NCBI GenBank assembly: GCA_016196565.1
Contig: JACPXK010000003.1
Location: 1 to 56,698, forward strand
Length of the DNA stretch: 56,698 bases
From: Candidatus Omnitrophota bacterium
GTDB lineage: Bacteria > Omnitrophota > Omnitrophia > Omnitrophales > Aquincolibacteriaceae
Direction of reading: 5' to 3'
Shown here: positions 21,016-31,854 of the stretch, in pieces
Position numbering within the stretch: the stretch's first letter is position 1
Layout of the letters: each line of letters opens with the position of its first letter
The notes under the pieces: model-generated
Told to the model about the DNA's origin: nothing
The model's input: the letters and a program-made list of their open reading frames with translations, nothing else
Databases searched by the model: none
Position numbers and translations under genes: made by a program

Positions 21016-23349
21016 ATGCCGCGCACCGTTGATATTATTATTCCTACATTTAATGCTTATGACCATGTGGTGGCCTGTGTCAGCAGTGTACTCAATCACA
21101 CAACGGGGGTCGATTATCGTCTGATTTTAATCAATGACGCCAGTACGGATGAAAGAATAGACGGCTTTTATAAGTCTTTGGCTGGTGGCAATATCCTTTA
21201 TCTCAAAAATGAAATCAATCTGGGATTTGTAAAAAGCTGCAATCGCGGTATGAAGCAATCAGAAATAAATGATGTGCTGTTCCTTAATACGGACACGATC
21301 GTGACTAAAGACTGGCTGAAAAATCTGCAAAAAGCCGTTTATCAAAAACCCGATATTGGCGGCGCTATTCCGCTTTCCAATCACGCCTCGGTTTATTCCA
21401 TTCCGGAACTTTCCCGTTTGGAGCCCGAATCGGTTCAAAAGGCCGGAGAAATTTTAAGCGCTTATGAGACGGATGAAATTCACGAAATTCCTACGGCCGT
21501 CGGATTTTGTTTTTATGTCAAACGGGAAGTCATCCGCCAAATCGGTTATTTTGATGAGATTTTCGGCCGCGGTTACGGGGAAGAAAATGATTTTTGCATG
21601 CGTGCGCACGAAAAGGAATTTCGTTTTGTCCTCGCCAGCAATGCCTTTGTTTATCACGAAGGGCATATTTCAATGAGTGCGGCAGGGATTTTAAAACCCG
21701 GCCAGTCCACATTGTCAAAACATGAACAGATCCTGAACGAACGTTATCCTTATTATCAATCCATGAATGAAAAATACCTGCAAAGCGGTGTTCTTGACCG
21801 GCTGAAGCAAAAAGTGACGGAACGTTTGCGGCAGAACAATCCTCCGCTGGCACGCAAAATTCTTTTTTATCTTCATAACCCTATCGACGGCCGGAGCACG
21901 GGAGGCGCGGAATTTCATGTGGCCGATCTTGTCCGCTCATTCCGGGATATTTACACCTGCTATGTGACTTACATTCACGATAACCGGATTTTTGTTGAAG
22001 AATACACGGCGGGACTGCGCACCACATTTCTTTACGAGCTTCCTTGCCCGCCTTTTTTTCTCTCGCTTGAAAATCCTCCGCTTCAGGAGCTTTACCGAAA
22101 TATCCTGAAAGAATTTAAAATCGATATTCTGCACGTGCATTTGACCATGAACAATAGCCTGGATATCGTTCATGCAGCCAAATCGCTCGCGCTTCCGGTT
22201 TTTATGACTCTTCATGATTATTACGCGATCTCACCGGATTTTAATTTGCTTTATAAATTTAAAGATGGCAAGTGGCAGGGGGAACGCGAACCTTTAATGG
22301 AATATTTCTTTGCCCATTACGGATTCTGGGGAGTAAATGTCCGAGCTTGGCGCCGCAAAATGGCGGAGGCCTTGCGGTTTGTGGACGAGTTGATCTTTCC
22401 TTCTGAATCTGCCTTAAAGGAATTCCGAAAAATTTTCTGGCGCACAAACGGGATGAAGGTGATTGAACACGGCGCGCCCTCTTATTGCCAGAAATCTCCC
22501 ATGGACGGTTGGAAAGACAAACCCTTTTCGGTTTGTTTTCTTGGATACAGTCAAGGTCCGCAAAAAGGTTATGCGGTGATTCAAAAAATCATTCCGCGGC
22601 TTTTGCATCAAAATATTCCGGTTCATATGCTGGGAACCGATGCTCGTTTTTGGAAAAAGTTTACGGGCAATAAAAATTTTCATGTGCACGGAACTTATAA
22701 GCGCGAAGACGTGATCGGCAAACTTCAGCAGATTAAACCCAATCTCATCGGTATTCTCTCCATTTGGCATGAAACCTATGCCTACACGTTAACCGAAGCT
22801 TGGGCCGCGGGAATCCCGGCGATTGTCGGGCCTCTCGGCGCAACGGCCGAACGGGTGAGCCGTCACGGCGGAGGCGTCGTACTGAAAGGTTTTGATCCGT
22901 CCGAATTTTTGAATGAAACGCTTCGCCTGAAATATCACCGAAAGTGTTATCAAAAATTAGTGGATGAGGTAAACAATTTGAAATTGAGAAGTCTGGAAGA
23001 AGCCAAACAAGATTATCAAAAGCTTTACGAAAGCTATTTCAAAAACAGTTCCGACAAGTCTCCCGAAGGCTCTCCGGTTTTTTCTTCTTCGCAAACGGGA
23101 GAGCAAAATTTCAAACAATATGCCGCCCCTAAAGCACGCAATTATGGGGGAGAGGCATTCCATAGGATTAACCTTTTACGGGCAGCCTTGAGGCGGTTTG
23201 CAGGGAGATTGCTTTATGGTTATCTTGATTCCTTCCTGAAGAGGCAGGCTCCTGGGGCAGAATGCCTTTCCATAGAACCCCAGCCTATTCCCGGGGTTCC
23301 TGACGCCCAAGAAGCCCCTCTCCCAGAAATAGATGTTTACGCTCAATAA
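21016..23349 (+). CDS. Two-domain glycosyltransferase (GT2 plus GT4)
   Basis: 777 residues; ATG directly follows the upstream TAA and GGGAGG lies ~9 nt before it. Residues ~1-260: GT2 domain of the rhamnosyltransferase-like kind (DIIIPTFNAYDHV, INDASTD, NTDT metal motif, GYGEENDFCMR). Residues ~280-690: GT4 domain (ILFYLHNPIDGRSTGGAEFHVADLVRSF, HVHLTMNNS, LHDYY, and a donor site ETYAYTLTEAWAAGIPAI). The last ~80 residues are a low-complexity, proline-rich tail. It closes the first glycan cluster. Acting as one chain, the two domains could add consecutive sugars to the same surface glycan. Confidence 0.85.
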   Translation: MPRTVDIIIPTFNAYDHVVACVSSVLNHTTGVDYRLILINDASTDERIDGFYKSLAGGNILYLKNEINLGFVKSCNRGMKQSEINDVLFLNTDTIVTKDWLKNLQKAVYQKPDIGGAIPLSNHASVYSIPELSRLEPESVQKAGEILSAYETDEIHEIPTAVGFCFYVKREVIRQIGYFDEIFGRGYGEENDFCMRAHEKEFRFVLASNAFVYHEGHISMSAAGILKPGQSTLSKHEQILNERYPYYQSMNEKYLQSGVLDRLKQKVTERLRQNNPPLARKILFYLHNPIDGRSTGGAEFHVADLVRSFRDIYTCYVTYIHDNRIFVEEYTAGLRTTFLYELPCPPFFLSLENPPLQELYRNILKEFKIDILHVHLTMNNSLDIVHAAKSLALPVFMTLHDYYAISPDFNLLYKFKDGKWQGEREPLMEYFFAHYGFWGVNVRAWRRKMAEALRFVDELIFPSESALKEFRKIFWRTNGMKVIEHGAPSYCQKSPMDGWKDKPFSVCFLGYSQGPQKGYAVIQKIIPRLLHQNIPVHMLGTDARFWKKFTGNKNFHVHGTYKREDVIGKLQQIKPNLIGILSIWHETYAYTLTEAWAAGIPAIVGPLGATAERVSRHGGGVVLKGFDPSEFLNETLRLKYHRKCYQKLVDEVNNLKLRSLEEAKQDYQKLYESYFKNSSDKSPEGSPVFSSSQTGEQNFKQYAAPKARNYGGEAFHRINLLRAALRRFAGRLLYGYLDSFLKRQAPGAECLSIEPQPIPGVPDAQEAPLPEIDVYAQ

Positions 23350-23405
23350 GGGCTGTTGTATTCTATAGCGAAATTTGTGAACCTCAAATCCCGGGAGGCT
23401 CCAAC

Positions 23406-23852
23406 ATGAAACTGAGAGATATTTTAAAGATCAAGGGATCAAAAGTTTGGACTGTAAGAGAAGATCAAACCCTCCTTGACGCCATTCATATTCTCGTCAA
23501 TCAGAAAATCGGCGCTCTTTTAATTTTCAATAAGAAAAACCGGCTCGTGGGCATTATTTCCGAACGGGACATGATGAATGCCTGCTATGCGCATAGCAAA
23601 GAGCTCGGGATTATCCCTGTAAGTGATTGGATGACCGAGAAAGTCATCATTGGCTCCCCGGAAGATGATGTTAAGGACATTATGGCCATTATGACCGAAA
23701 AAAGGGTTCGCCATATTCCGGTGATGGTGGAAAACGAACTGCAAGGCATAGTCTCGATTGGGGACATCGTGAAGTCCCTCCTTCAGGACACCGCGCATGA
23801 AATCCAGTATTTGAAGGAATTTATGTACGGATCCGCCCCCGAGGGGCTATAA
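23406..23852 (+). CDS. Tandem CBS-domain protein
   Basis: 148 residues; GGGAGG 6 nt before the ATG. Two CBS motifs fill the protein: VWTVREDQTLLDAIHILVNQKIGALLIF...GIISERDMM and VIIGSPEDDVKDIMAIMTEKRVRHIPVM...GIVSIGDIV, each ending in the classic G(I)(I/V)(S)-x-x-D pattern. Such stand-alone pairs bind adenosyl ligands (AMP, ATP, SAM) and often regulate a partner. No fused effector is present; the partner cannot be named, though gltB follows 70 nt downstream. A weak promoter (TTTACG-17-TATTCT, 23336-23364) precedes it. Confidence 0.85.
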   Translation: MKLRDILKIKGSKVWTVREDQTLLDAIHILVNQKIGALLIFNKKNRLVGIISERDMMNACYAHSKELGIIPVSDWMTEKVIIGSPEDDVKDIMAIMTEKRVRHIPVMVENELQGIVSIGDIVKSLLQDTAHEIQYLKEFMYGSAPEGL

Positions 23853-23858
23853 GAGAGA

Positions 23859-23887
23859 TTGACACCCAAATTGAAATACTTCAGAAT
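23859..23887 (+). promoter_or_regulatory. Candidate promoter of gltBD
   Basis: TTGACA (23859-23864), 17-bp spacer, CAGAAT (23882-23887). The -35 is perfect and the -10 moderate. Start near 23894, 29 nt before the gltB ATG. Confidence 0.5.
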
Positions 23888-23922
23888 ATCCCGCTTGCGG
23901 TAACAGTTTAACCCCCAAGACA

Positions 23923-26900
23923 ATGGATAAGACAAAAATAATGCGCCCTCAGGGCCTCTACGATCCTCAATTTGAACACGATTCCTGCGGTGTGGGATTT
24001 GTGGTGGATGTTAAAGGAAAAAAATCCCACAAAATTGCCCAGCAGGCGCTTAACGTTCTCTTAAATCTCCGCCACCGGGGTGCCTGCGGCTGTGAAGCCA
24101 ATACGGGCGACGGGGCCGGAATCCTTCTTCAAATTCCTCACACCTATTACAAACAAGAATGCGCCAAGGCTAGCGTTAAACTTCCTTCCGCTAAAGAATA
24201 CGGCGTGGGCATGATTTATCTTCCTCCGGATGAAGCCGAGCGCCGCATTTGCGAAAAAATGTTCGAAGAAATTGTGAAGGAAGAAGGCCAGCACTTTCTG
24301 GGATGGCGTACGGTTAAAACTGACGATAGCACGCTTGGACCCACGGCGCGGGCCAGCGAGCCGGTGGTTCGGCAGGCTTACGTGGGAAGAAATCTCAAAT
24401 TAAACGGCGACGATGCCTTTGAGCGAAAACTTTATGTCATTCGCAAGCGTGCCGAAAATGCCATTCGTTATGCCAAAGTGAAAGGCGGAAATTATTTTTA
24501 TATTTCAAGCCTTTCTTACAAAACCGTAATTTACAAAGGCATGCTGATGTCCGAGCAAGTGGAAGAATTTTTCCCCGAGCTCGCCGATCCTGCTGTCGAA
24601 ACCGCGCTGGCGCTGGTTCACTCGCGTTTTAGCACCAACACTTTTCCCAGCTGGGACCGCGCCCATCCTTATCGTTACATTGCTCATAACGGCGAAATCA
24701 ATACCCTCCGCGGCAATGTGAATTGGATGCATGCCCGTCAAGCCATGTGCGCTTCTGATCTTTTCAAAGACGACATGAAAAAAATCATGCCGGTGATTGC
24801 TCAAGACGGCAGTGATTCGGCCATGTTCGATAATTGTCTGGAATTTCTGGTGCTGGGCGGACGCTCTCTGCCGCATGCCATGATGATGATGATTCCCGAG
24901 CCCTGGTCCAATCACGAAAGCATGAGCGATGAGAAAAAAGCCTTTTATGAATATCACAGTTCTTTGATGGAACCTTGGGACGGTCCGGCCTCGATTGCTT
25001 TTACGGACGGAGTTAAAATCGGCGCGACTTTGGACCGCAACGGGCTTCGTCCTTCGCGTTATTATGTCACCAAAGATAATCTTGTGATTATGGCTTCCGA
25101 AGTGGGAGTGCTTGAGGTGGCCCCGGAAAACGTGCTTCATAAAGGACGTCTTCAGCCGGGCCGCATGTTTTTGATTGATACCGAAGAAGGCCGCATTGTG
25201 GCTGATGATGAAATTAAGAAAAAAATCTCCACCGCCCAGCCTTACCGTGTTTGGCTGAAAGAAAATTTAATCAAGCTGGATGAACTCCCCGAAGCCCAGC
25301 ATATTCAGGAGCCGGATCACAAAACTGTCCTCACACGCCAGCAGGCATTCGGCTATACCTTTGAAGATTTGCGCATTCTCATGGCGCCCATGGCCAAAGA
25401 CGGTGTGGAACCTGTCGGCTCCATGGGAACCGACACGCCGCTTGCCGTCCTTTCGAACCGGCCCCAGCTTCTTTACAATTATTTCAAACAGCTTTTTGCC
25501 CAAGTCACCAATCCGCCGATTGATTGCATTCGCGAGGAAATTATTACTTCCACGGAAACAACAATTGGGCCGGAACGCAATTTACTTCTCCCGGAACCCA
25601 AAAGCGCCCGGCAAATCAAATTAAAAAGCCCGGTTCTCACCAATGAAGAATTTGAAAAATTGCGCCAAATCAAACATCCGGATTTTAAATCCGTCACACT
25701 GCCGATTTTGTACGACGCCAACGGCGGGGGAAAGGCGCTCGAGTCGGCGCTTGAAAAACTTTTTGAACTCGCCAGCCGCGCCATTCGAAACGGCGCCAAT
25801 TTGTTGATTCTTTCCGACCGGGGCATCCATCATGATCATGCCGCGATTCCGGCGCTCTTAGCGGTTTCAGGTCTTCATCATCATTTGATTCGTGAGGGGA
25901 CGCGCACCAAAGTAGGCTTGGTTCTTGAATCCGGGGAGCCGCGCGAAGTGCATCATTTCGCCCTTTTGATCGGCTATGGAGCCGGCGCCATCAATCCTTA
26001 TCTTGCCTTCGAAACGATGGACGACATGATTCGTCAGGGAATTCTAAAAGACGTGGATCATAAAACAGCGGTGAAAAATTTCGCCAAGGCTGTTGCCAAA
26101 GGGGTGGTCAAGACCATGTCCAAAATGGGGATTTCCACCATTCAAAGTTATCGCGGCGCCCAGATTTTTGAAGCCATCGGGCTCAATCATTCGGTGGTGA
26201 ATAAATATTTCACCTGGACTCCTTCGCGCATTGAAGGAGTGAGCATTGAGACTTTGGCCGAAGAAGTTTTGCGGCGGCACCGGCACGCTTTTCCGGAAAG
26301 ATCGGTCAACGGAAAGACCCTTGATCCGGGGGGACAGTATCAATGGCGCAAAGACGGCGAATATCATCTTTTCAATCCCGAAACCGTTCACAAACTTCAA
26401 TTTGCGGTGCGCAATAATAATTACAAAGTATTCAAAGAATATTCCAAGGCCGTGGACGAACAATCGAAACATTACTGCACACTGCGCGGACTTCTTGAAT
26501 TTAAATTTTCCGGCAAATCTATTCCGATCGAAGAAGTCGAATCCGTAGAAGCCATTGTGAAACGGTTTAAAACCGGCGCTATGTCTTACGGTTCGATCAG
26601 CAAAGAGGCGCATGAAAGTCTTGCCATTGCCATGAATCGCATCGGCGGCAAAAGCAATACCGGCGAAGGCGGCGAAGATCCGGCCCGGTACGAGCTTGAT
26701 GCGAACGGGGATTCGCGCAATAGCGCGATCAAACAAGTGGCCTCCGGCCGTTTCGGCGTGACCAGCCTTTATCTTGTGAAAGCCAAGGAACTTCAAATTA
26801 AAATGGCGCAGGGCGCAAAGCCCGGAGAAGGCGGCCAGCTTCCGGGCGCCAAAGTTTATCCCTGGATTGCCAAAGTCCGTCATGCCACACCCGGCGTCGG

Positions 26901-28521
26901 TTTGATTTCTCCGCCGCCGCATCATGATATTTATTCCATCGAAGATTTGGCGGAGCTTATTCATGATCTTAAAAATTCCAACACTCAAGCACGCATCAGC
27001 GTAAAACTTGTGGCTGAAGTAGGCGTGGGAACCATTGCCGCGGGAGTTGCCAAGGCCCACGCCGATGTCGTGTTGATCAGCGGTTATGACGGCGGAACCG
27101 GGGCTTCACCGCAGTCCAGCATCAAGCACGCCGGAATTCCGTGGGAACTTGGTTTGGCCGAAACTCATCAAACCCTTGTTCTCAATAATTTAAGAAGCCG
27201 TATTGTGGTGGAAACCGACGGCCAGCTCAAAACCGGCCGTGATGTGGCCATCGCAGCGCTTCTGGGCGCCGAAGAATTCGGTTTTGCCACCGCGCCTCTT
27301 GTGGCACTCGGCTGCATTATGATGCGTGTCTGCCATCTCAATACTTGTCCGGTGGGAGTGGCCACCCAAGATCCCGTTTTAAGGAAAAAATTTTCCGGCG
27401 ATCCGCAGCACGCCGTCAATTTTATGCTTTTTATCGCCCAGGAACTCCGCGAAATTATGGCCCAGCTCGGAATACGCACACTCAATGAAATGGTCGGCCG
27501 CACGGATAAATTAGAAATGAAAAAGGCAGTGGATCATTGGAAGGCACAAGGGTTGGATTATTCCAAAATTCTCTGCCAGCCGGATGTTCCCGCGGAAGTC
27601 GGCCGTTATTCGCAAATTCCTCAGGACCACGGTTTGGATAAAGCCCTGGACAACACCACACTTCTTAAAATTTGCGAACCCGCGCTTGCACGTAAAGAAA
27701 AAGTCAAAGCGGAGATTCCGATTAAAAATGTCAATCGTGTGGTGGGAACGATTGTGGGGAGCGAACTCACGCGCCGCTTCGGGCCCGAAGGCCTGCCGGA
27801 TGATACGATTCATCTTAAATTCAAAGGATCTGCGGGGCAAAGCTTTGGGGCTTTTGTTCCCCGCGGCATGACGCTTGAGATCGAAGGGGATGCCAATGAT
27901 TATGTGGGCAAAGGACTTTCAGGCGGAAAAATTATTGTTTATCCTCCCAAAGGTTCTACGTTTGTTCCCGAAGAAAATATTATTATCGGAAATGTTGCGT
28001 TTTACGGCGCCACCGCCGGCGAGGCTTATATTCGCGGTATGGCAGGTGAGCGTTTCGGTGTGCGTAATAGCGGTGTTCATGCGGTGGTGGAATCGGTCGG
28101 CGATCATGGCTGTGAATACATGACCGGAGGCCGTGTGATCGTGCTAGGGCCGACGGGCCGCAATTTTGCGGCTGGAATGTCGGGCGGCATCGCGTACGTG
28201 CTGGATGTGGCCGGAACTTTTCCTGCACTTTGCAATCAACAAATGGTGGGACTTGAAAAAGTTGAAGACCCCCGTGAAATCGAAGAGCTTCGCATGATGA
28301 TTTCCAATCATGCGAAGTACACCGAAAGTAAACGCGCCAAACAAATTCTCGATCTCTGGGATGATATGATTTCCAAATTCGTGAAGGTCCTGCCCAAAGA
28401 TTATAAACGGGTTCTCTCCGCGCTTGAAAGAATGAAAAGCGCAGGCCTCAGCGGCGATCAAGCCATTATGGCGGCCTTTGAAGAAAATTCCCGCGATCTT
28501 TCCCGTGTAGGTGGTAATTAA
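23923..28521 (+). CDS. gltB: Glutamate synthase large subunit
   Basis: 1532 residues, the full family length. C22 in HDSCGVGF is the N-terminal nucleophile of the class II glutamine amidotransferase domain, exposed after removal of a short propeptide. The central and FMN-binding synthase domains follow ([27 protein letters not shown]), then the 3Fe-4S cysteines in [18 protein letters not shown], and a C-terminal GXGXG beta-helix ([35 protein letters not shown]). It makes two glutamates from glutamine and 2-oxoglutarate using electrons passed by GltD. No ribosome binding site is clear for ATG 23923; ATG 23941 is possible. Confidence 0.97.
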   Translation: MDKTKIMRPQGLYDPQFEHDSCGVGFVVDVKGKKSHKIAQQALNVLLNLRHRGACGCEANTGDGAGILLQIPHTYYKQECAKASVKLPSAKEYGVGMIYLPPDEAERRICEKMFEEIVKEEGQHFLGWRTVKTDDSTLGPTARASEPVVRQAYVGRNLKLNGDDAFERKLYVIRKRAENAIRYAKVKGGNYFYISSLSYKTVIYKGMLMSEQVEEFFPELADPAVETALALVHSRFSTNTFPSWDRAHPYRYIAHNGEINTLRGNVNWMHARQAMCASDLFKDDMKKIMPVIAQDGSDSAMFDNCLEFLVLGGRSLPHAMMMMIPEPWSNHESMSDEKKAFYEYHSSLMEPWDGPASIAFTDGVKIGATLDRNGLRPSRYYVTKDNLVIMASEVGVLEVAPENVLHKGRLQPGRMFLIDTEEGRIVADDEIKKKISTAQPYRVWLKENLIKLDELPEAQHIQEPDHKTVLTRQQAFGYTFEDLRILMAPMAKDGVEPVGSMGTDTPLAVLSNRPQLLYNYFKQLFAQVTNPPIDCIREEIITSTETTIGPERNLLLPEPKSARQIKLKSPVLTNEEFEKLRQIKHPDFKSVTLPILYDANGGGKALESALEKLFELASRAIRNGANLLILSDRGIHHDHAAIPALLAVSGLHHHLIREGTRTKVGLVLESGEPREVHHFALLIGYGAGAINPYLAFETMDDMIRQGILKDVDHKTAVKNFAKAVAKGVVKTMSKMGISTIQSYRGAQIFEAIGLNHSVVNKYFTWTPSRIEGVSIETLAEEVLRRHRHAFPERSVNGKTLDPGGQYQWRKDGEYHLFNPETVHKLQFAVRNNNYKVFKEYSKAVDEQSKHYCTLRGLLEFKFSGKSIPIEEVESVEAIVKRFKTGAMSYGSISKEAHESLAIAMNRIGGKSNTGEGGEDPARYELDANGDSRNSAIKQVASGRFGVTSLYLVKAKELQIKMAQGAKPGEGGQLPGAKVYPWIAKVRHATPGVGLISPPPHHDIYSIEDLAELIHDLKNSNTQARISVKLVAEVGVGTIAAGVAKAHADVVLISGYDGGTGASPQSSIKHAGIPWELGLAETHQTLVLNNLRSRIVVETDGQLKTGRDVAIAALLGAEEFGFATAPLVALGCIMMRVCHLNTCPVGVATQDPVLRKKFSGDPQHAVNFMLFIAQELREIMAQLGIRTLNEMVGRTDKLEMKKAVDHWKAQGLDYSKILCQPDVPAEVGRYSQIPQDHGLDKALDNTTLLKICEPALARKEKVKAEIPIKNVNRVVGTIVGSELTRRFGPEGLPDDTIHLKFKGSAGQSFGAFVPRGMTLEIEGDANDYVGKGLSGGKIIVYPPKGSTFVPEENIIIGNVAFYGATAGEAYIRGMAGERFGVRNSGVHAVVESVGDHGCEYMTGGRVIVLGPTGRNFAAGMSGGIAYVLDVAGTFPALCNQQMVGLEKVEDPREIEELRMMISNHAKYTESKRAKQILDLWDDMISKFVKVLPKDYKRVLSALERMKSAGLSGDQAIMAAFEENSRDLSRVGGN

Positions 28522-28525
28522 GTTT

Positions 28526-30007
28526 ATGGGAAAGCCAACCGGATTTATCGAGATTAAACGTGAACTTCCCAAAGACCGTTCTCCTCAGGAACGCATTAAG
28601 GATTGGAATGAATTTCACGAGCATATGCCCGAGAAAAAACTTCAGGATCAGGGCGCGCGCTGCATGGATTGCGGTGTTCCGTTCTGCCATACGGGTAGTT
28701 TGCTGGCGGGAATGGCTTCCGGATGCCCCGTCAATAATCTCATTCCGGAATGGAATGACCTCGTTTATCGCGGGCTTTGGCGCGAAGCCTTAGACCGTCT
28801 TCATAAAACCAATAATTTCCCGGAATTTACCGGACGTGTTTGTCCCGCGCCTTGCGAAGGTTCTTGTGTGCTCGGCATCAGTGAACCCGCGGTGACCATT
28901 AAAAATATTGAAGCCTCCATTATTGATAAGGGATTTGAAGAAGGATGGGTGGTTGCCGAACCTCCCGCCAAACGCACGGGCAAAAAAGTTGCCGTAGTGG
29001 GTTCCGGTCCGGCCGGACTTGCTGCCGCGGCCCAGCTTAACAAAGCCGGGCATTGGGTCACCGTTTATGAACGCGCGGACCGTATCGGCGGACTTTTGAT
29101 GTATGGAATTCCAAATATGAAGCTCGACAAAAAAATCGTCCAGCGCCGTATCGATCTTATGGCGGATGAAGGCGTCAAATTTATTACGGGTACCGAAATC
29201 GGAAAAGACATTCCGGCCAAAAAACTTCTCGAGGATTTTGACGCGCTTGTGCTTGCGGGCGGGGCCACCAAACCGCGCGATCTTCCGATCGAAGGACGAA
29301 ACCTCAAAGGCATTCATTTTGCTATGGAATTTTTGCACGCCAATACCAAAAGCTTGCTCGATGGCAAAAGAAACGGCAAGTTTATTTCGGCCGAAGGAAA
29401 AGATGTCATTGTGATCGGAGGCGGGGACACAGGGACGGACTGTGTGGGAACTTCTATGCGTCACGGCTGTAAAAGTTTGGTTCAGCTTGAAATTCTTCCC
29501 AAACCGCCGCTGGAACGCGCGGGTGATAATCCATGGCCCGAGTGGCCCAAGGTTTACAAACTCGATTACGGTCAGGAAGAAGCCGCCGCCAAGTTTGGTG
29601 ATGATCCCCGCAAATATCTTGTGACCGCCAAAAAATTTGTGGGCGACGATCAAGGCCAAGTCAAAGAAATTCATCTTGTTTCTATCGAATGGGCCAAAGA
29701 TGATAAGGGCCGTTTTATTCCCAAGGAAATTCCGGGCTCTGAAAAGGTGCTGCCGGCCGGGCTTGTGCTGCTTGCCATGGGATTTTTAGGACCTGAGGAT
29801 ACGGTCCCCGGTCAGCTGGGGGTAGAGCGCGACGAACGTTCTAATGTGAAAGCCGAATACGGCCGTTTCGCGACCAATATTCCTAATATTTTTTCGGCCG
29901 GCGATATGCGCCGCGGACAAAGCCTGATTGTGTGGGCCATCAACGAAGGCCGCGGGGCCGCTCGCGCGGTGGACGAATATCTCATGGGCGCCACGGACCT
30001 TCCCTAA
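28526..30007 (+). CDS. gltD: Glutamate synthase small subunit
   Basis: 493 residues; ATG 28526 lies 4 nt after the gltB stop (a GTG at 28511 is in frame but less likely). N-terminal Fe-S cysteines: [16 protein letters not shown] and [12 protein letters not shown]. Two Rossmann motifs bind FAD ([19 protein letters not shown]) and NADPH ([19 protein letters not shown]), and the end has [21 protein letters not shown]. It takes electrons from NAD(P)H and passes them to GltB for the ammonia-assimilating reaction. The whole protein matches family length and motifs. Confidence 0.96.
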   Translation: MGKPTGFIEIKRELPKDRSPQERIKDWNEFHEHMPEKKLQDQGARCMDCGVPFCHTGSLLAGMASGCPVNNLIPEWNDLVYRGLWREALDRLHKTNNFPEFTGRVCPAPCEGSCVLGISEPAVTIKNIEASIIDKGFEEGWVVAEPPAKRTGKKVAVVGSGPAGLAAAAQLNKAGHWVTVYERADRIGGLLMYGIPNMKLDKKIVQRRIDLMADEGVKFITGTEIGKDIPAKKLLEDFDALVLAGGATKPRDLPIEGRNLKGIHFAMEFLHANTKSLLDGKRNGKFISAEGKDVIVIGGGDTGTDCVGTSMRHGCKSLVQLEILPKPPLERAGDNPWPEWPKVYKLDYGQEEAAAKFGDDPRKYLVTAKKFVGDDQGQVKEIHLVSIEWAKDDKGRFIPKEIPGSEKVLPAGLVLLAMGFLGPEDTVPGQLGVERDERSNVKAEYGRFATNIPNIFSAGDMRRGQSLIVWAINEGRGAARAVDEYLMGATDLP

Positions 30008-30009
30008 TT

Positions 30010-30861
30010 ATGGAAATTCAAAACTCTCTTATCATTTTGGATCTTGAAACCACCGGTATTTGGGTGGAAAAAGACAAAATTATCGAGATGGCTTTTCTTA
30101 AATGTTCTCCCGACGGCTCGCGCCAAACTTATCACAAAAGAATCAATCCCGGCATGCCGATTCCTCACGTGGTCAGCCAGCTTACCGGCATTCATGATGC
30201 CGATGTCAAAGACGCTCCCTTTTTCAAAAGTGTTGCGGCAGAAGTTTTGGAATTTTTGAAAGACTCGGATTTTGCCGGTTTTAATGTGGAACGATTCGAT
30301 TTGCCGCTTCTGGAAAGAGAAATGTTCGAGGCCGGCCTTCGTTTTGAATGGCAGTCTCGTCATATTTATGATGCCCAAAAGGTTTATCATTTGAATGAAA
30401 AGCGCGATCTTACGGCGGCTTACCGTTTTTATTGCGGCAAGGATCTGGACGGCGCCCATTCTGCCTTGGCCGATGCCGAAGCGACTTTTGAAATCCTCAA
30501 GGCCCAAGTCGTTAAATATGGCAATGGAAAAAAGTCCGTGGAAATTTTAAAGGAATTCAATTATCAAAGCCTGGATTCGTTTTACGATCAAAAAAAACAA
30601 TTCCGCTGGTGGAACGGAGAACTTTATCCCACCTTCGGAAAATATAGAAAGCGCTTAAGCCTTCAGGAAATTGCCCGTAAAGATCCCAAGTACCTGGATT
30701 GGATACTTTCCCAGGAGTTTGGTGACGATGTCAAAATTCTCGTAGAAGACGCGCTTAAAGGCCAGTTTCCAACCCTCGAAACCACCGTAGACCGTCATTC
30801 TGAGGCCAAAGGCCGAAGAATCTCAGACAGGGATCCTTCGCTCGGCGGAGCAGTCCTTTAG
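30010..30861 (+). CDS. DnaQ-like (DEDDh) 3'-5' exonuclease with repeat-encoded tail
   Basis: 283 residues from ATG 30010, 2 nt after the gltD stop. The DEDDh motifs are present: ExoI ILDLETTGI (D, E), ExoII GFNVERFDLPLL (D), ExoIII HSALADAEATFEIL (H, D). The ~75 residues after it (FNYQSLDSFYDQKKQFRWWNGELYPTFGKYR ... RKDPKYLDWIL) are also seen in ExoX-like exonucleases. The last ~23 residues (RHSEAKGRRISDRDPS...) come from a palindromic repeat and do not belong to the family. Probably a DNA repair or processing nuclease. It is in the gltBD transcription unit but unrelated in function. Confidence 0.85.
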   Translation: MEIQNSLIILDLETTGIWVEKDKIIEMAFLKCSPDGSRQTYHKRINPGMPIPHVVSQLTGIHDADVKDAPFFKSVAAEVLEFLKDSDFAGFNVERFDLPLLEREMFEAGLRFEWQSRHIYDAQKVYHLNEKRDLTAAYRFYCGKDLDGAHSALADAEATFEILKAQVVKYGNGKKSVEILKEFNYQSLDSFYDQKKQFRWWNGELYPTFGKYRKRLSLQEIARKDPKYLDWILSQEFGDDVKILVEDALKGQFPTLETTVDRHSEAKGRRISDRDPSLGGAVL

Positions 30862-30877
30862 GATCGCTCAGGATGAC
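30794..30877. repeat. Palindromic repeat (84 bp) giving a C-terminus and a start codon
   Basis: GTCATTCTGAG (30794-30804) and CTCAGGATGAC (30867-30877) are inverted arms with one mismatch. Between them lie AGAATCTC and GGATCC-TTCG segments typical of the GTCATTCTGAGCGAAGCGAAGAATCTC repeat type. It encodes the exonuclease C-terminus, and the ATG of its right arm (30873-30875) is the start codon of the next gene. Confidence 0.82.
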
Positions 30878-31688
30878 GATGCCCGACTCTCCTCATCATC
30901 CTGAACTCGAACACGCCATACGGCTTGAACGTGAAGCCGGCGACCTTCTTTTCCAAAAAAAAATCGATGAAGCCTTTCAAGCTTATGACAAAGCGGCCCG
31001 GCTTTATCAGAAATTGAATGAGCATTTAAAATCCGCATTCTGTTTTGCCTCCGCAGCCACATGCTGGAACATTCACACAGGATGGCAGCCAATGCGCAAC
31101 GCGGCAACGCGCAATGACTTGGCCGCGCGTGAAGCCGTAAAAGCCAAACATTATGCCTATGCCCGCTGGCTTTTCCGTGAGGCTTCGCTTCTCTACGAGC
31201 AAGAAGGGGATTATGAAAAATACTCTTCCTGTTTTACGGCCGCCCAGGATACGTATGTCCGTTACAATTGGGACATTTTTATCCGCGGCAGGGAACAGGG
31301 ACAAATGGATTTGACGGGGCGAAAAGTCAATTTGAAGGACCGCATCATGGCCCTCGTTCAAGGCATTTTTGGGATTATAAGCAAAATTCTTTGGGGCTAC
31401 GGAGAACTTCCTTTCAACACCTTTATCGTAGGCTCCGTAGTGATTCTTACAAGCGCCTATTTGTATCACATTTCAGGCATGATTCATGCCGGCGGCGTTC
31501 AGCGGCCGGTCGATTTTTTTGAAGCCTTGTATTTCAGCGTCGTAACTTTTTCCACGGTAGGTTATGGGGACTATGTCCCGCTCGGATGGGTACGGTTCAT
31601 CGCTGTTTTAGAAGCCTTCTCAGGGATTTTTCTCATGCCTCTATTCGTCATCTGTCTTTCCCGCCGCTACCTCCGCGTTTACCGCTAA
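30873..31688 (+). CDS. TPR-like domain fused to a two-helix potassium channel
   Basis: 271 residues; ATG 30873 lies in the repeat, with AGGA just ahead of it; ATG 30879 is an alternative. Residues ~8-135 are helical TPR/SNAP-like repeats (RLEREAGDLLFQKKIDEAFQAYDKAARLYQKL ... KHYAYARWLFREASLLYEQEGDYEKY). Residues ~170-265 form a 2TM ion-channel module: an outer helix (FIVGSVVILTSAYLYHISG), pore helix (FFEALYFSVVTFS), the K+ selectivity filter TVGYGD at 228-233, and an inner helix. The cytoplasmic domain precedes the pore instead of following it, so gating by protein binding is possible. No RCK domain is present. Confidence 0.82.
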   Translation: MTMPDSPHHPELEHAIRLEREAGDLLFQKKIDEAFQAYDKAARLYQKLNEHLKSAFCFASAATCWNIHTGWQPMRNAATRNDLAAREAVKAKHYAYARWLFREASLLYEQEGDYEKYSSCFTAAQDTYVRYNWDIFIRGREQGQMDLTGRKVNLKDRIMALVQGIFGIISKILWGYGELPFNTFIVGSVVILTSAYLYHISGMIHAGGVQRPVDFFEALYFSVVTFSTVGYGDYVPLGWVRFIAVLEAFSGIFLMPLFVICLSRRYLRVYR

Positions 31689-31854
31689 CTTCAAGCTGAA
31701 CAGAAACCATTTTATATTGCATGTATTTTTAAAAAATCGCAACTATATATAAATAAACGAGTTAAAACTATAGCCTTATATTGCATTGTTTTTCAGTCTA
31801 TTGGTAGCCATAGAGTTTGAGTTATATTGATTTTATACTTCTTTTATATTTCAA
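31689..31854. other. AT-rich intergenic spacer with three short direct repeats
   Basis: The spacer is much more AT-rich than its neighbours. TTATATTGCAT occurs at 31712-31722 and 31776-31786, with a variant TTATATTGATT at 31822-31832. They may be operator copies or relics of an insertion. TATACT at 31834-31839 may be a -10; I see no convincing -35 and no terminator. Confidence 0.4.

Noticed and set aside
26044..27060. Long open frame (338 codons) on the minus strand opposite gltB
   Set aside because: It lies wholly antisense to a fully conserved gltB region, has no ribosome binding site and a composition (high H, F, R) typical of an antisense shadow.
31066..31130. GCGCAACGCGG...AACGCGCAATGAC looked like another palindromic element
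   Set aside because: Its arms do not pair over more than a few bases and it does not share the GTCATTGCGAG core, so it is ordinary coding sequence.
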